Assembly (NCBI RefSeq): GCF_001687665.2
Contig: NZ_CP016543.2
Span: 1,550,001-1,614,000 of the forward strand
Origin: Planococcus donghaensis
GTDB lineage: Bacteria; Bacillota; Bacilli; Bacillales_A; Planococcaceae
Length of the DNA stretch: 64,000 nucleotides
Reading direction: 5' to 3'
Shown here: positions 9,665 through 18,483 of the stretch, one piece after another
Position numbering within the stretch: the stretch's first letter is position 1
Layout of the letters: each line of letters starts with the position of its first letter
Notes under the pieces: generated by a model
Database searches by the model: none
What the model saw: the letters and a program-made list of their open reading frames with translations, nothing else
Told to the model about the DNA's origin: nothing
Position numbers and translations under genes: made by a program

Positions 9665-10081
9665 ATGAGCACTAACTTTCAGAAATATCTAAAGTCACTT
9701 GACCTAAATGACCCGGCTGATCCGAACGTTATCCGAAACGTTGAAGATCAATTGGGCTTCCAATTTCCCATAGAGTATGTCAATTTCCTGTTGCATTCAA
9801 ATGGAGGCGAGGGTCCAATCGGTGAAAACTATCTTAAACTATGGAGAGTGGACGACCTGATTGAAGATAACGAAGGCTACAGTGTCGAAGAATTTGCACC
9901 TGGACTGTTGATCATCGGATCGGATGGCGGTGATACTGCTTACTGTATTGATACGCGAAGCAAGGAGATGCCCTTTGTCTCCATGCCGTTCATCGGGATG
10001 GACCTCGATGAAGTGGAACCATGTGGACCTACCTTCAATGAGTGCCTTAAAATTTTATATACGGAGCTAAATGACGACTAA
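9665..10081 (+). CDS. SMI1/KNR4 (SUKH) family protein
   Basis: A 138-residue acidic cytosolic protein of the SUKH superfamily, whose bacterial members are immunity proteins against nuclease-type polymorphic toxins. The typical N-terminal part is present: VEDQLGFQFPIEYVNFLLHSNGGEG, then LKLWRVDDLIEDNEGY and GLLIIGSDGGDTAYCIDTR. It has a good AAGGAG site 7 bases before ATG 9665 and a standard promoter-like module just upstream. It heads a short run with a second SUKH gene and a DUF7660-like gene. No toxin gene is adjacent. Confidence 0.88.
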   Translation: MSTNFQKYLKSLDLNDPADPNVIRNVEDQLGFQFPIEYVNFLLHSNGGEGPIGENYLKLWRVDDLIEDNEGYSVEEFAPGLLIIGSDGGDTAYCIDTRSKEMPFVSMPFIGMDLDEVEPCGPTFNECLKILYTELNDD

Positions 10082-10132
10082 CCAAGTCCGGTTTTAATGA
10101 AAATAACTGATACAAGATGGAGGAGTAGCAGA

Positions 10133-10606
10133 ATGAGCAACAAAACCTATCAAAAAGCCAAAAAAATCATTTCAAAGAATAAAGACCTAGCGGATTTTGA
10201 AGGGCAAAAGTCAGTAGAGTTAATCGAGAAGGCAGAAGCAGCAGTTGGTCTACAATTTACCGGCTCCTATCTGGATTATTTACAGACATTCGGCGCAGGA
10301 AATTTTGGCTCGGAAGAAGTTTACGGGATCATCGACGAAGACTTTGAGGACTCTTCAGTGCCAGATGCCATTTGGTACACGCTCACTTTACGCAAAAGCA
10401 TAAATCTGCCTGCCAACTTTCTGGCGATTTATGATACGGGCAGTGACGAGATTTTCTGTCTGGATTTTCATAGTACAGATGCAACAGGGGAACCGAAAGT
10501 AGTTGCTCTAGATCCGACATATGCCCTAGAGGATCAGACACTGGAAATCATTGCGGATGATTTTGGGGACTTTCTATTGGAATTGATCGAGGAGGAACTG
10601 GCGTAA
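10133..10606 (+). CDS. SMI1/KNR4 (SUKH) family protein
   Basis: About 157 residues. The SUKH pattern is VELIEKAEAAVGLQFTGSYL (helix and Pro/Gly turn), YLQTFGAGNFGSEEVYGI, LPANFLAIYDTGSDEIFCLD and a C-terminal acidic helix FGDFLLELIEEEL. An upstream ATG at 10097 is in frame, but ATG 10133 is preferred because GGAGGAG lies about 9 bases before it. The stop codon overlaps the start of the next gene by one base (TAATG), so the pair is co-translated. Probably an immunity-type protein; partner toxin unknown. Confidence 0.85.
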   Translation: MSNKTYQKAKKIISKNKDLADFEGQKSVELIEKAEAAVGLQFTGSYLDYLQTFGAGNFGSEEVYGIIDEDFEDSSVPDAIWYTLTLRKSINLPANFLAIYDTGSDEIFCLDFHSTDATGEPKVVALDPTYALEDQTLEIIADDFGDFLLELIEEELA

Positions 10607-10827
10607 TGGATACAGATCAGGTTAAGTCAAAACAAGACGTAATCCGCTTTATCCAGGAGTTAATCATCGATTTTATAGAAAATAAGGACACTTGGGAGAA
10701 CATTGAACTCTCGGATTATCTCGAAAGCTTGCAAGCTTGGCTAGAGGATGCCGACGATGCTGCATCAGACGGAAATAAATGGAAACTGTTATGCAGCGCA
10801 CTTGAGACACCGAAATTCTATGAATAA
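10606..10827 (+). CDS. Small acidic protein, DUF7660-like
   Basis: 73 residues. The pattern WENIELSDYLESLQAWLEDAD and a C-terminal WKLLCSALETPKFYE resemble the DUF7660 family, which often accompanies SUKH immunity proteins; this is recognised by eye only. It starts at an ATG that shares one base with the previous stop, with GGAGGAACTGG upstream, so it is translationally coupled to the SUKH gene at 10133. Predicted helical and cytosolic. Biochemical role unknown. Confidence 0.7.
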   Translation: MDTDQVKSKQDVIRFIQELIIDFIENKDTWENIELSDYLESLQAWLEDADDAASDGNKWKLLCSALETPKFYE

Positions 10828-10944
10828 TCTAAACAAATTCAAGCTAAATTATGACACCCATTAAAATAGTCCGATTAGACGAAAACTTATTTAATGGCCA
10901 TCGCTTAATGAGAATTTATCAATTAAACCATGAAAAGAGGAACA

Positions 10945-11301
10945 ATGATGAATGAAGCATTTGTTAAGTCATTGCATGAAGTAATTGTTAAAGAAAATCT
11001 GGAAAGTTATAAGGATCTATATGAGACAGCGGTAGTGGATGCCAAAACGGATCCCTACTATAAAGAAGCTTTGAATTTATATAACAGTATACCTTCGGAA
11101 AAAAGAGAGACCTTGATGAAAATAATCGAACAAACCATGGTAGATACGATTTCTTCGATGTTAGGCATCATCGATGGTAGCATTCCGGTAGATGATGACG
11201 ATTCTGTCGAACCAAGATTACTCCTGAATTCTATAGATACTGAAGGAGAACTTCAGGATCTATTTCTAGAATTTGTAGAAGAGCTGGAGGACAGTAAGTA
11301 A
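10945..11301 (+). CDS. Hypothetical helical protein
   Basis: About 118 residues, acidic and predicted all-helical. It is not assigned to a named family; similar short proteins occur in Bacilli beside immunity genes. Conserved-looking segments are ALNLYNSIPSEKRETLMKII and DTISSMLGIIDGS, with an acidic tail LFLEFVEELEDSK. The longest frame begins at 10930, but ATG 10945 (or 10948) has AGAGGA at a better distance. It is followed by a terminator and the next promoter-like module, so it forms its own transcriptional unit. Confidence 0.6.
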   Translation: MMNEAFVKSLHEVIVKENLESYKDLYETAVVDAKTDPYYKEALNLYNSIPSEKRETLMKIIEQTMVDTISSMLGIIDGSIPVDDDDSVEPRLLLNSIDTEGELQDLFLEFVEELEDSK

Positions 11302-11350
11302 ATTTCTATTTTAAATACAAGTTTACACATCATGGTGTTATCGGTAGGGT

Positions 11351-11376
11351 AGAGACTCAAATATGAGTCTCTTTTT
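11351..11376 (+). terminator. Cassette-type terminator, copy at 11.35 kb
   Basis: Perfect 9-bp stem AGAGACTCA/TGAGTCTCT plus five T. It is preceded by the recurring 3' block (TTTACACATC...TTATCGGTAG at 11322-11347). Confidence 0.88.
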
Positions 11377-11420
11377 GGTCTGAGAAAGTTTTTGAAAACG
11401 GTTTTATTTCCAAAATTAAC

Positions 11421-11449
11421 TAGCCAGCAATTAAGTTTCTGCGTATATT
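11421..11449 (+). promoter_or_regulatory. Promoter-like module, copy 2
   Basis: TAGCCA (11421-11426), 17-bp spacer, TATATT (11444-11449), preceded by the conserved block TTTTATTTCCAAAATTAA (11402-11419). It stands 32 bases before the gene at 11482. Confidence 0.68.
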
Positions 11450-11481
11450 TATGAAAAGTCTATAAAAAGGAGGTAAAGTAT

Positions 11482-11817
11482 ATGAAAGAGAAAGATGAGA
11501 TTCTTGCTCTGCTCATACCATTAGTCGAAGACTTAGTTAGCGGCAAATTAGAGTTAATTAAAGAAACGGGAAGAAGCGGACCTTATACCGTGGAAGAACT
11601 AAAAGAGCAGCTAGATGATTACGGCGGAACTTTGACAGCATCGCCTGAAATAGACTACAAAAACCTTGATTTATATGAAATAGACGATGAGCCCGAATGG
11701 GTGATGGAATATGAACTATGGGTCGATGGGGAGAAGTCGGATTTGACCTTGACTTGCACGGTCCGGTTAACGGATCAGGAAAAATCAATTGCCATTGACA
11801 GCATTCATGTACTTTAA
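11482..11817 (+). CDS. Small protein, DUF7668-like
   Basis: 111 residues, acidic, mixed alpha/beta. The C-terminal half contains YELWVDGEKSDLTLTCTVRL and ends with IDSIHVL; this SDLTL...HVL pattern recalls the DUF7668 family of short proteins found with immunity genes. That match is by memory. It starts at ATG 11482 with AAGGAGG 7 bases upstream and sits just behind a promoter-like module. Probable accessory or immunity function, not proven. Confidence 0.65.
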   Translation: MKEKDEILALLIPLVEDLVSGKLELIKETGRSGPYTVEELKEQLDDYGGTLTASPEIDYKNLDLYEIDDEPEWVMEYELWVDGEKSDLTLTCTVRLTDQEKSIAIDSIHVL

Positions 11818-11861
11818 AAAAAATAGAATTATAAAATCTATTTCCGCAAGGAGAAGTGGCT

Positions 11862-12386
11862 ATGATCAGGCAAGCAACACTGATAGACGAACCCAAATCA
11901 GGGAAGTACAAGGAAAGGATCTATGATATTCCCAATTCCTCGAATTCTGGCGACTGGACGTGGGTTATGTTCACGAATGATGATCTAGCGGAATGGTGCG
12001 GAAACTTCCGCGGTTTCCCGAGAGGGGTGGCCTTATCGGAAAGGCATCAGGTCGTTCTCGTTCTCACTTCCGACTACTTATTCAAATTGGATGTAGGCAC
12101 CGGCGACCTTCTTGATTACGTTTCTGAACCCGGTTATCGATGCCTCACCGTTTCTCCTTCAGGCGAGTTCATTGTGGCTAATGATTATCATATTGACCTC
12201 CTACATCCTAATTTACAGGAAGTCACTACCATACCGCCTCCTATTGAAGTAGATATGATTGCGTTCGTGGATTGGCATGGGAAGATGTTATCCATTTCCT
12301 GCACGGAGTTTCTGGATATAAATCAGGCGATAGAGCTGGAACTTGATAGTGAAACTTACGAAATCGTATTCAAAGATCCTCGGTAA
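11862..12386 (+). CDS. Hypothetical beta-rich protein
   Basis: About 174 residues, cytosolic and beta-rich. Segments such as FPRGVALSERHQVVLVLTSD, YRCLTVSPSGEFIVAND and VDMIAFVDWHGKMLSISC look like consecutive blades of a small beta-propeller (WD40/YVTN-like), but there are too few blades for a full propeller. A GTG at 11856 is in frame; ATG 11862 is preferred because AAGGAGAA lies 7 bases before it. It follows the gene at 11482 by 44 bases and probably shares its transcript. No family assigned. Confidence 0.62.
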   Translation: MIRQATLIDEPKSGKYKERIYDIPNSSNSGDWTWVMFTNDDLAEWCGNFRGFPRGVALSERHQVVLVLTSDYLFKLDVGTGDLLDYVSEPGYRCLTVSPSGEFIVANDYHIDLLHPNLQEVTTIPPPIEVDMIAFVDWHGKMLSISCTEFLDINQAIELELDSETYEIVFKDPR

Positions 12387-12480
12387 CCCTAAAAGTAAGG
12401 TGAATCTGGTTGTGTTATGTTCTAGTCGACTGTATGCAGTTGGTCAATTTTCATACAAAAAATGAGGGGGGGGATATACA

Positions 12481-12813
12481 TTGAACTGGAATTTGAATAA
12501 TACTAACATTACCCTTGAATACTCTCATATAAATTTAAAAACGTTATTAGAAGAGATATGTAAAAATAAAAATACATTTTCACATTACGAATTTGCCCAG
12601 TGGTGTGATAATTTAACAATGATTTTTGAGGATGACGAAAGAGAATGGGACGATGAAGAAACTGTCATGATAGGAGTGGCACGGGACATAGAATGCCAAT
12701 GGGATTTGTTTCTTGTCAATACTTACTCAATGGAAGAGTTACAATCTATTGACCTTTCTAAAGTAGAGCTTCCGCAACAGTGGTTTATTGATTGGAAGAA
12801 AGAAATGGACTAA
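12481..12813 (+). CDS. Immunity-like protein, paralogue of 26784
   Basis: 110 residues starting at TTG 12481 with a long G-run ribosome site (AATGAGGGGGGGG). It is clearly homologous along its whole length to the protein at 26784-27116: shared motifs are WCDNLTM, ARDIECQWDL, YS-x-EEL-like, DLSK-x-ELP and WF-x-W near the C-terminus. No named family recognised. Small acidic cytosolic proteins repeated in an immunity array are usually immunity proteins, which is an inference. It is the last array gene before the copper island. Confidence 0.68.
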   Translation: MNWNLNNTNITLEYSHINLKTLLEEICKNKNTFSHYEFAQWCDNLTMIFEDDEREWDDEETVMIGVARDIECQWDLFLVNTYSMEELQSIDLSKVELPQQWFIDWKKEMD

Positions 12814-12920
12814 TCCTTATATGCATGGGCAAGTTGAGCTCATCAACATGGTTATTAATAAATTGTAATGTAATATTCGGATTTTGAATGAATACAAGTT
12901 TACATATCATAACTTATCGG

Positions 12921-12957
12921 AAGACAAGAGACTCACACCCGAGCCTCTTGTCTTTTT
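12921..12957 (+). terminator. Cassette-type terminator before the copper island
   Basis: Stem AAGACAAGAG.CTC / GAG.CTCTTGTCTT plus five T. The preceding bases contain the recurring 3' block TTTACATATCATAACTTATCGGAAG in two overlapping parts (12898-12922). Confidence 0.88.
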
Positions 12958-13052
12958 AGTTTGGAAAAATGTATAATTTCAACTTCATACTTTCCACAAA
13001 CTTTTCGACTATTATAAAGAAGTCAAAAATGTTAATAAGTTGGTGAGTTCTA

Positions 13053-13787
13053 ATGTATGGATTTTTTAGTCAAATGAGCAATATTATGATGCAACCCTTT
13101 ATCACTCTTTCAAATAGTTTTATGAGCACTCCCCTTTTATTTGCTTTTTTACTCGGAATCGTAGGTGCTATGGCACCCTGTCAGTTCACAGGAAATATTG
13201 GGGCTATTACCCTCTACGGAAATAAGTCGCTTCAAAAAGAAACAGCATGGAGTGAAGTTTTATATTTTTCACTAGGAAAGATTACCGTATTTACTGGATT
13301 AGGACTGCTAGTGTGGGGGCTAGGGAGTGAATTTGAGTCTCAGCTTACAATGTACTTTCCTTGGTTCAGAAAAGTAGTAGGACCGTTGTTTATCGTTGTA
13401 GGCATCTTTTTGCTGGGATTTTTTAAAGTGAAAGGCACCTTTACATTGTTGGAGGTACCAAAGAAGTTTTTGCGGAAGGGGAAAATGGGATCCTTTTTAC
13501 TTGGTGTCAGTTTTTCATTGGGGTTTTGTCCGACGATGTTTGTGCTATTCTTTGTAACATTAATGCCTGTTGTTCTTTCCACTTCTTATGGGATGGTGTT
13601 GCCTAGCTTGTTCGCCATCGGAACATCTGTGCCATTGTTCATTGCCATTTTTCTGATTTGGTATTTCGGAGCTGGCGGAGCTGTGATGAAAAAGGGCAGA
13701 AAACTCGGATTTTATATGCAAAAAGGTTCTGGAGTAATTTTAATTACTTTAGGTGTACTGGACACTATTACTTACTGGAGTATTTGA
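13053..13787 (+). CDS. DsbD/CcdA-like or TauE-like membrane protein
   Basis: 244 residues with six to seven membrane helices. Two motifs with conserved Cys and Pro, GAMAPCQFTGNIGA in the first repeat and LGFCPTMFVLFFVT in the second, match the cytochrome-c biogenesis / urease-accessory-like transmembrane superfamily (DsbD_2), commonly annotated as sulfite exporter TauE/SafE family. The paired Cys could relay electrons across the membrane to extracellular thioredoxin-like proteins such as the TlpA protein at 18484. It opens the copper/redox island. The ribosome site is weak (TTGGTGAG). Confidence 0.75.
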   Translation: MYGFFSQMSNIMMQPFITLSNSFMSTPLLFAFLLGIVGAMAPCQFTGNIGAITLYGNKSLQKETAWSEVLYFSLGKITVFTGLGLLVWGLGSEFESQLTMYFPWFRKVVGPLFIVVGIFLLGFFKVKGTFTLLEVPKKFLRKGKMGSFLLGVSFSLGFCPTMFVLFFVTLMPVVLSTSYGMVLPSLFAIGTSVPLFIAIFLIWYFGAGGAVMKKGRKLGFYMQKGSGVILITLGVLDTITYWSI

Positions 13788-13857
13788 GTCTTACAGATTT
13801 TGTTAAATCCAAAGGAAAATAAGTATGAAGATTTAACGAATTAGAAAGGGGTAGTAT

Positions 13858-14670
13858 ATGCATCAGACTTTAGCGTCAATAGACCCCATTGCGTTTTCGC
13901 TGGGACCAATCGATGTTCGCTGGTACGGTGTCATTATCGCAGCGGGAATTATCATTGCTTTTTTGGTCGGCCAGCGGGAGATGGTCAAAAGAGGGCTCCA
14001 TCCCGATTTTTTGACGGACCTGCTGATTTGGGCAGTGCCACTAGCAATCATTGGAGCGCGTATTTATTACGTATCGTTTGAGTGGGAGCAGTACAAAGAC
14101 AAACCAGCAGACATCATAGCTATTTGGAATGGCGGAATCGCCATTCACGGAGCATTAATCGCTTCTGTCATTGTCGCTTATGTCTTTACCAAAAAGCGCA
14201 ATATGTCATTTCTCAAAGTGGCAGATATCTTGGCGCCAAGCATTTTAATAGGACAGGCAATTGGCCGTTGGGGGAATTTTATCAATCAGGAAGCGCACGG
14301 CGGAGAAGTGTTACGTTCATTTCTGGAAAGCCTGTTCCTTCCCGACTGGATCATTAACCAGATGTACATAGACGGCGTTTATTACCATCCGACGTTTTTG
14401 TATGAATCGCTGTGGAGCTTGGCTGGCATTATTATTTTATTACTGCTTCGAAAAGTCAATTTGGTTCGAGGTGAATTATTTTTCTTTTATGTGATCTGGT
14501 ATTCTGCCGGACGGTTTTTCATTGAAGCCATGCGGACAGACAGTTTGTACGTAGTTGGTGAACTGCGGGCAGCGCAGTTGGTTTCCGTGATGGCGATTAT
14601 ACTAGCGCTCGGATTACTTACTTATAGACGTGTTGCGTTTAAAAAACCAGTGCATTATCTGGACAAGTAG
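13858..14670 (+). CDS. lgt: Prolipoprotein diacylglyceryl transferase
   Basis: 270 residues, about seven membrane helices. Lgt transfers diacylglycerol from phosphatidylglycerol to the lipobox Cys of prolipoproteins. The signature GRWGNFINQEAHGG is intact, as are IAFSLGPIDVRWYG at the N-terminus and YHPTFLYESLW. The ATG has AAAGGGG upstream. Being inside the copper island next to a lipoprotein gene (17319), it is likely a second, accessory Lgt rather than the housekeeping copy, which in Bacilli normally sits beside hprK; that is inference. Confidence 0.92.
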   Translation: MHQTLASIDPIAFSLGPIDVRWYGVIIAAGIIIAFLVGQREMVKRGLHPDFLTDLLIWAVPLAIIGARIYYVSFEWEQYKDKPADIIAIWNGGIAIHGALIASVIVAYVFTKKRNMSFLKVADILAPSILIGQAIGRWGNFINQEAHGGEVLRSFLESLFLPDWIINQMYIDGVYYHPTFLYESLWSLAGIIILLLLRKVNLVRGELFFFYVIWYSAGRFFIEAMRTDSLYVVGELRAAQLVSVMAIILALGLLTYRRVAFKKPVHYLDK

Positions 14671-14688
14671 AAAGAAAGGAGAAAGACA

Positions 14689-15591
14689 GTGAAGGTAATT
14701 GGGATATTATTCAGCGTTTTACTGGTACTGTTTTTAGATCCAACAGAAAGCGTTTTGGCGCATAATGACGTTGATGAAGCAACTGAGGCAGCTAATTTAG
14801 CTTCACAATGGAGCCTTTGGATGGCAGTGGCTTTGGTTGTCGTTTTAGTGGCTTATGTTTATCAATTCAAAGCGGAAGAAGATTTCTTTAAGAAGTTTGC
14901 TTTTTTCTTTTCGGCTTTAGTGGTGCTGTATGTGACATTGGGCAGTCCACTGCATGTACTGGGAGATCATTACTTATTCAGCGCCCATATGCTGGAACAG
15001 TCGTTAATATATACGCTTTTGCCGCCATTATTGTTGCTGGGTCTTCCGAAACGATTTGTTGCACCGATAGTCCGCCTAGGTATACGGACGAAAATACTGA
15101 GTTTCCTGAAACGTCCGCTGATTCCATTACTTATGTTTAATGTATTATTTTCTTTTTACCATATTCCCTTAGTATTCAATGTTGTAGTGGATAATAATGT
15201 TCTGCACAACCTAATGCATTTTGTGTTAACGCTGACAGCTTTCTTTATGTGGATCCCGCTTATCCCTATGGTCAAAGAATTGGACACATTGTCTGAAATC
15301 CACAAAATTGGTTATATTTTTGCGGCGGGGATGTTGCTGACACCGGCGTGCGCCCTCATCATTTTTGCAGACCAATCGTTTTATACGGTCTATTCAGATG
15401 CTCCGCAGCTTTTTGCTTCTCTTCCACCGCTCGAGGATCAGCGGACAGGTGGTATTGTCATGAAAGTTGTTCAGGAGATTGTATACAGTACAGTAATCGG
15501 TTATATTTTCTTTACGTGGGCTAGGAAAGAACGATTAAGTAAAGTGGATCCAGTGCCAACTAATTCCTTTATAGAGGAAGTTAACCAGTGA
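14689..15591 (+). CDS. CtaG-type cytochrome c oxidase assembly protein
   Basis: 300 residues with an N-terminal signal-like helix and about seven further helices. The family (caa3_CtaG) features SPLHVLGDHYLFSAHMLEQS, then FYHIPLVFNVVVDNNVLHNL and LPPLEDQRTGGIVMKVVQE, with conserved His likely to bind copper. Such proteins support copper insertion into cytochrome oxidase or copper handling. It starts at GTG 14689 with AAAGGAGA, 18 bases after lgt, in the same operon. A second CtaG-type gene begins at 63573. Confidence 0.85.
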   Translation: MKVIGILFSVLLVLFLDPTESVLAHNDVDEATEAANLASQWSLWMAVALVVVLVAYVYQFKAEEDFFKKFAFFFSALVVLYVTLGSPLHVLGDHYLFSAHMLEQSLIYTLLPPLLLLGLPKRFVAPIVRLGIRTKILSFLKRPLIPLLMFNVLFSFYHIPLVFNVVVDNNVLHNLMHFVLTLTAFFMWIPLIPMVKELDTLSEIHKIGYIFAAGMLLTPACALIIFADQSFYTVYSDAPQLFASLPPLEDQRTGGIVMKVVQEIVYSTVIGYIFFTWARKERLSKVDPVPTNSFIEEVNQ

Positions 15592-15713
15592 AAAAATGCA
15601 AGAGCTTTGAAGGATAAGGTGAAAGGGGTTACGGATGAAATGAAAAATAATTTCAGGAACTCTATTCAGTCAAATGGAATTTCGATGGAATTTCGACGCG
15701 ATGATGAAAATCG

Positions 15714-17120
15714 ATGAAGTGGAACAGTATTGTAGTTAAATTAGGTGTCAGTGTTTTGTTGCTAGTATTGGCAATTTTACTTCCACTTGGTTTTATAGTA
15801 AATCAAATTTTTTCCGGTTTTTATTTCAGCAAGGTTCAGGAAGAAGTAGAAGAAGCATCAGAACGCTATGCAAATTCAATTGACTCACTCGATGAACAGC
15901 AGTTTGAATTATTCGAGTTGCTGGCCTCAGTAACAGAACAAGAGATAATTATTGTGGATGAACAAGGGGTAGTCGTTGCGAATTCAGGTATTCAAAATGT
16001 ACTTATAGGCGAAGCTATCCGTTCTGAGGACCTTGTTGTAATGACGAAGAACGTTGATATTCGTCATGAATATAATGATGACATCACCAATCGGCGTTAT
16101 CTTCAAGTTGGAAAGCCCATTTATTCTGACGATGAGCAAGTAATCGGAGCAATTGTCGTTTTGGCTTCTATTGAAGACTTATATCAATCGTTGGAGTTGA
16201 TTAAAAGGGCGATAATTTTAGCGGGGGTAGGGGCAGTTTTCTTGGCACTTGGCCTTGTTTTTATTTTGTCGCGTAAATTGTCCAGCCCTCTTCTTGAAAT
16301 GGAGGAGGCGACCCGAAAAATAGCCGCAGGCGACTTGAATACAAGGGTCACTCGCGGTTCAATGGATGAAATCGGCACGTTAGCAGCAGCTATAAATGAC
16401 CTAGCAGTTGAACTTCATCGTTATCGATCCAATCGACGGGAATTTTTAGCGAATATCTCACATGAATTGCAAACGCCTATTACGTATTTGGAAGGGTACA
16501 CAAGTGCACTAAGGAATCGCCTGTACGAAACAGAAGAAGAAAAAGAACAGTATCTACAGATTATTCAATTGGAGGCTCAAAGAATGTCTAAGCTGGTCTC
16601 GGATTTGTTTGAGTTATCAAAAATGGAAGATGGCAAGGTTGCCTTGGTTTTCGAAGAAGTGAATTTGGTAGAAGTAATAGAAAATGCGTTACTGAAGACG
16701 AAAATAAAGGCACAAGCGAAAGGTCTTCATTTGGAGTTTAATCAAACGTATGACTTTCCCGGCATTAATGCGGATGGATTAAGAATGGAACAAATCATCA
16801 CTAATTTACTTGAGAATGCCATTCGCTATACAGAAAACGGTTTCATAAAAATAAAGCTTTCCACTGACCTCGGAGTTGCAAGAGCAGTCATTGAAGACAC
16901 AGGTATTGGCATTCCACAAGAAGATATTCCCTTTTTATTTGAGCGATTTTACCGAGTAGAAAAATCAAGGTCGAGAGAGTTTGGTGGAACAGGACTAGGG
17001 TTAGCGATTGTCAAACAGCTTGTGGAGCTGCAAGGAGGAACCATTACAGTGGAAAGTCAGATTGGAAAGGGAACATGTTTTGAACTTACTTTCCCAATCA
17101 CAAGGAGGGAATCTCCGTGA
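15714..17120 (+). CDS. Membrane sensor histidine kinase with HAMP domain
   Basis: 468 residues: membrane helix about 7-30, extracellular sensor about 31-160, second helix about 163-183, HAMP about 184-236, HisKA with His250 in ANISHELQTPITYLEGY, and HATPase with NLLENAIRYTENG, DTGIGIP and GGTGLGLAIV. It is an orthodox OmpR-partner kinase. Its likely partner is the regulator at 21864, separated by five genes. The start is poorly supported: ATG 15714 lacks a clear AGGAGG. The 120 bases before it carry a short tandem repeat (ATGGAATTTCG twice). The stop overlaps the next gene (GTGA). Confidence 0.88.
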   Translation: MKWNSIVVKLGVSVLLLVLAILLPLGFIVNQIFSGFYFSKVQEEVEEASERYANSIDSLDEQQFELFELLASVTEQEIIIVDEQGVVVANSGIQNVLIGEAIRSEDLVVMTKNVDIRHEYNDDITNRRYLQVGKPIYSDDEQVIGAIVVLASIEDLYQSLELIKRAIILAGVGAVFLALGLVFILSRKLSSPLLEMEEATRKIAAGDLNTRVTRGSMDEIGTLAAAINDLAVELHRYRSNRREFLANISHELQTPITYLEGYTSALRNRLYETEEEKEQYLQIIQLEAQRMSKLVSDLFELSKMEDGKVALVFEEVNLVEVIENALLKTKIKAQAKGLHLEFNQTYDFPGINADGLRMEQIITNLLENAIRYTENGFIKIKLSTDLGVARAVIEDTGIGIPQEDIPFLFERFYRVEKSRSREFGGTGLGLAIVKQLVELQGGTITVESQIGKGTCFELTFPITRRESP

Positions 17121-17314
17121 AAAAAATCGAGGTTTTTTTAGCTGTTATGTTGGTTGTTATTGGGATATTCTGTTTAACGATGTCTGGAACATTGATGTTA
17201 GAAACCGGATTGACCGTTTTTTTAACAACATTTGTCCAAGTTTGTTTATGGATGGGCGTTCCACTTGTCCTGACTGCAATAATTTATTGGCAGTATGCTA
17301 GAAAGAGGAGGTAA
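17117..17314 (+). CDS. Small two-helix membrane protein
   Basis: 65 residues, almost entirely two membrane helices (about 5-27 and 33-58) with a basic tail YARKRR. It starts at GTG 17117, overlapping the kinase stop by 4 bases, with AAGGAGGG upstream, so it is translationally coupled to the kinase. No family recognised. It may be an accessory subunit of the sensor or of the redox system; this is inference from position only. Confidence 0.68.
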   Translation: MKKIEVFLAVMLVVIGIFCLTMSGTLMLETGLTVFLTTFVQVCLWMGVPLVLTAIIYWQYARKRR

Positions 17315-17318
17315 CAAA

Positions 17319-18347
17319 ATGAAAAAATTGACATTTGCGCTTCTGGTTGGGCTATTGGCGGGAAGTATCGCCGCGTGCTCGGGGGAAGAAGAAGCTATGG
17401 AGAATGCAGCAACTGAAGAAGTGGCTGACAATGAATCAAACGAAGCAGAAACTGTTGAAGAAGGCGAAGCAGAGACGACGCCTGCCGAAGAATACACCCC
17501 GGAAATGAGCGATATTGAAATGATGCACTTACACGGGCTTGGGTTCTCAGGAGACGGTGCCGGATTATTTGTCCCTTCCCATGATGGACTCAAAGTGTTT
17601 GAAAATGGTATCTGGCGCGAAGCGGCAGCTGAGCCGCATGATTATATGGGCTTTGTTATGGTTGATGATGGGTTTTACAGCAGTGGTCATCCAGGTCCAG
17701 GTACTTCATTGGGAAATCCATTCGGGGTGGTCAAAACAACTGATATGGGTGAAAACCTGGAAATGTTGGATCTGTATCAAGAAGTGGATTTTCATGGAAT
17801 GGCAGTCGGATACATTTCACATGCCATTTATGTGATGAATCCGCAAGAGAATTCAAGAATGGATGAAATAGGTTTATATTATTCCACAGACGATACAGAG
17901 ACTTGGACAAAAAGTGAGATGACGGGCTTGCAAGGGACAATATTTTCAATAGCGGCACACCCGACAAACGAAGCAATTATCGCTCTAGGTGCAAGTGAAG
18001 GAGTCTTTCTGTCAAATAATTTTGGAGAGACATTTGAATCAGTGTCAGACTCTCCCACTACAGCCGTCACCTTTTCTCCAACAGGGGGCTTAATTGCAGG
18101 CAGTGTTTCAAATGAAGTGAACTTAACAATATTCGATAGCGAAACAAATGAGCCACAATTAATTTCAATTCCTGAATTGAATGAAGAAAATACAATCGGC
18201 TATATCACAGTAAACCCGCAGGACGAAAACCACATTACATTTGCAACAATAGAAAAAGATATTTACACGATCAAAGATTCTGGTGATAACTGGAACCAAA
18301 TAGCTGAAAAAGGGATAGGCATTAATTCAACGTCAGATGCAAAATAA
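17319..18347 (+). CDS. BNR/sialidase-like lipoprotein (F510_1955 type)
   Basis: About 342 residues. The lipoprotein signal ends in a lipobox AGSIAACS, then comes a Glu/Thr-rich linker (about 22-65) and a beta-propeller-like body with MMHLHGLGFSGDGAGLFVP, SHDGLKVFENGIW and several YSTDD-x-TW / SNNFGETFE Asp-box-like repeats. Databases label this type F510_1955 family glycosylhydrolase, but no glycosidase active site can be argued here. ATG 17319 is preferred over 17295 because AGAGGAGG lies 7 bases before it. In the copper island it may be an extracellular metal- or stress-related propeller. Confidence 0.82.
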   Translation: MKKLTFALLVGLLAGSIAACSGEEEAMENAATEEVADNESNEAETVEEGEAETTPAEEYTPEMSDIEMMHLHGLGFSGDGAGLFVPSHDGLKVFENGIWREAAAEPHDYMGFVMVDDGFYSSGHPGPGTSLGNPFGVVKTTDMGENLEMLDLYQEVDFHGMAVGYISHAIYVMNPQENSRMDEIGLYYSTDDTETWTKSEMTGLQGTIFSIAAHPTNEAIIALGASEGVFLSNNFGETFESVSDSPTTAVTFSPTGGLIAGSVSNEVNLTIFDSETNEPQLISIPELNEENTIGYITVNPQDENHITFATIEKDIYTIKDSGDNWNQIAEKGIGINSTSDAK

Positions 18348-18402
18348 TAGTTTTTAGCTTATGTGAAATTAGCAAATCTCAAGATTAATCGAAAACTGTA
18401 TG

Positions 18403-18435
18403 AAAATGGTGACCGCAATCTGGTTGCCATTTTTT
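18403..18435 (+). terminator. Intrinsic terminator within the copper island
   Basis: Stem AAAATGG..ACC / GGT..CCATTTT around CGCAATCT, followed by a T-run. It separates the upstream operon (13053-18347) from the TlpA-CopCD-CcdA genes. Confidence 0.78.
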
Positions 18436-18483
18436 CTGGCACTGTTCTAAGCAGGGTGACTTCATAGTTAGGAGTGGTAGGCA

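Noticed and set aside
17319..18347. Active glycoside hydrolase
   Set aside because: The database-style name is tempting, but only Asp-box-like propeller repeats are visible and no catalytic residues can be assigned.
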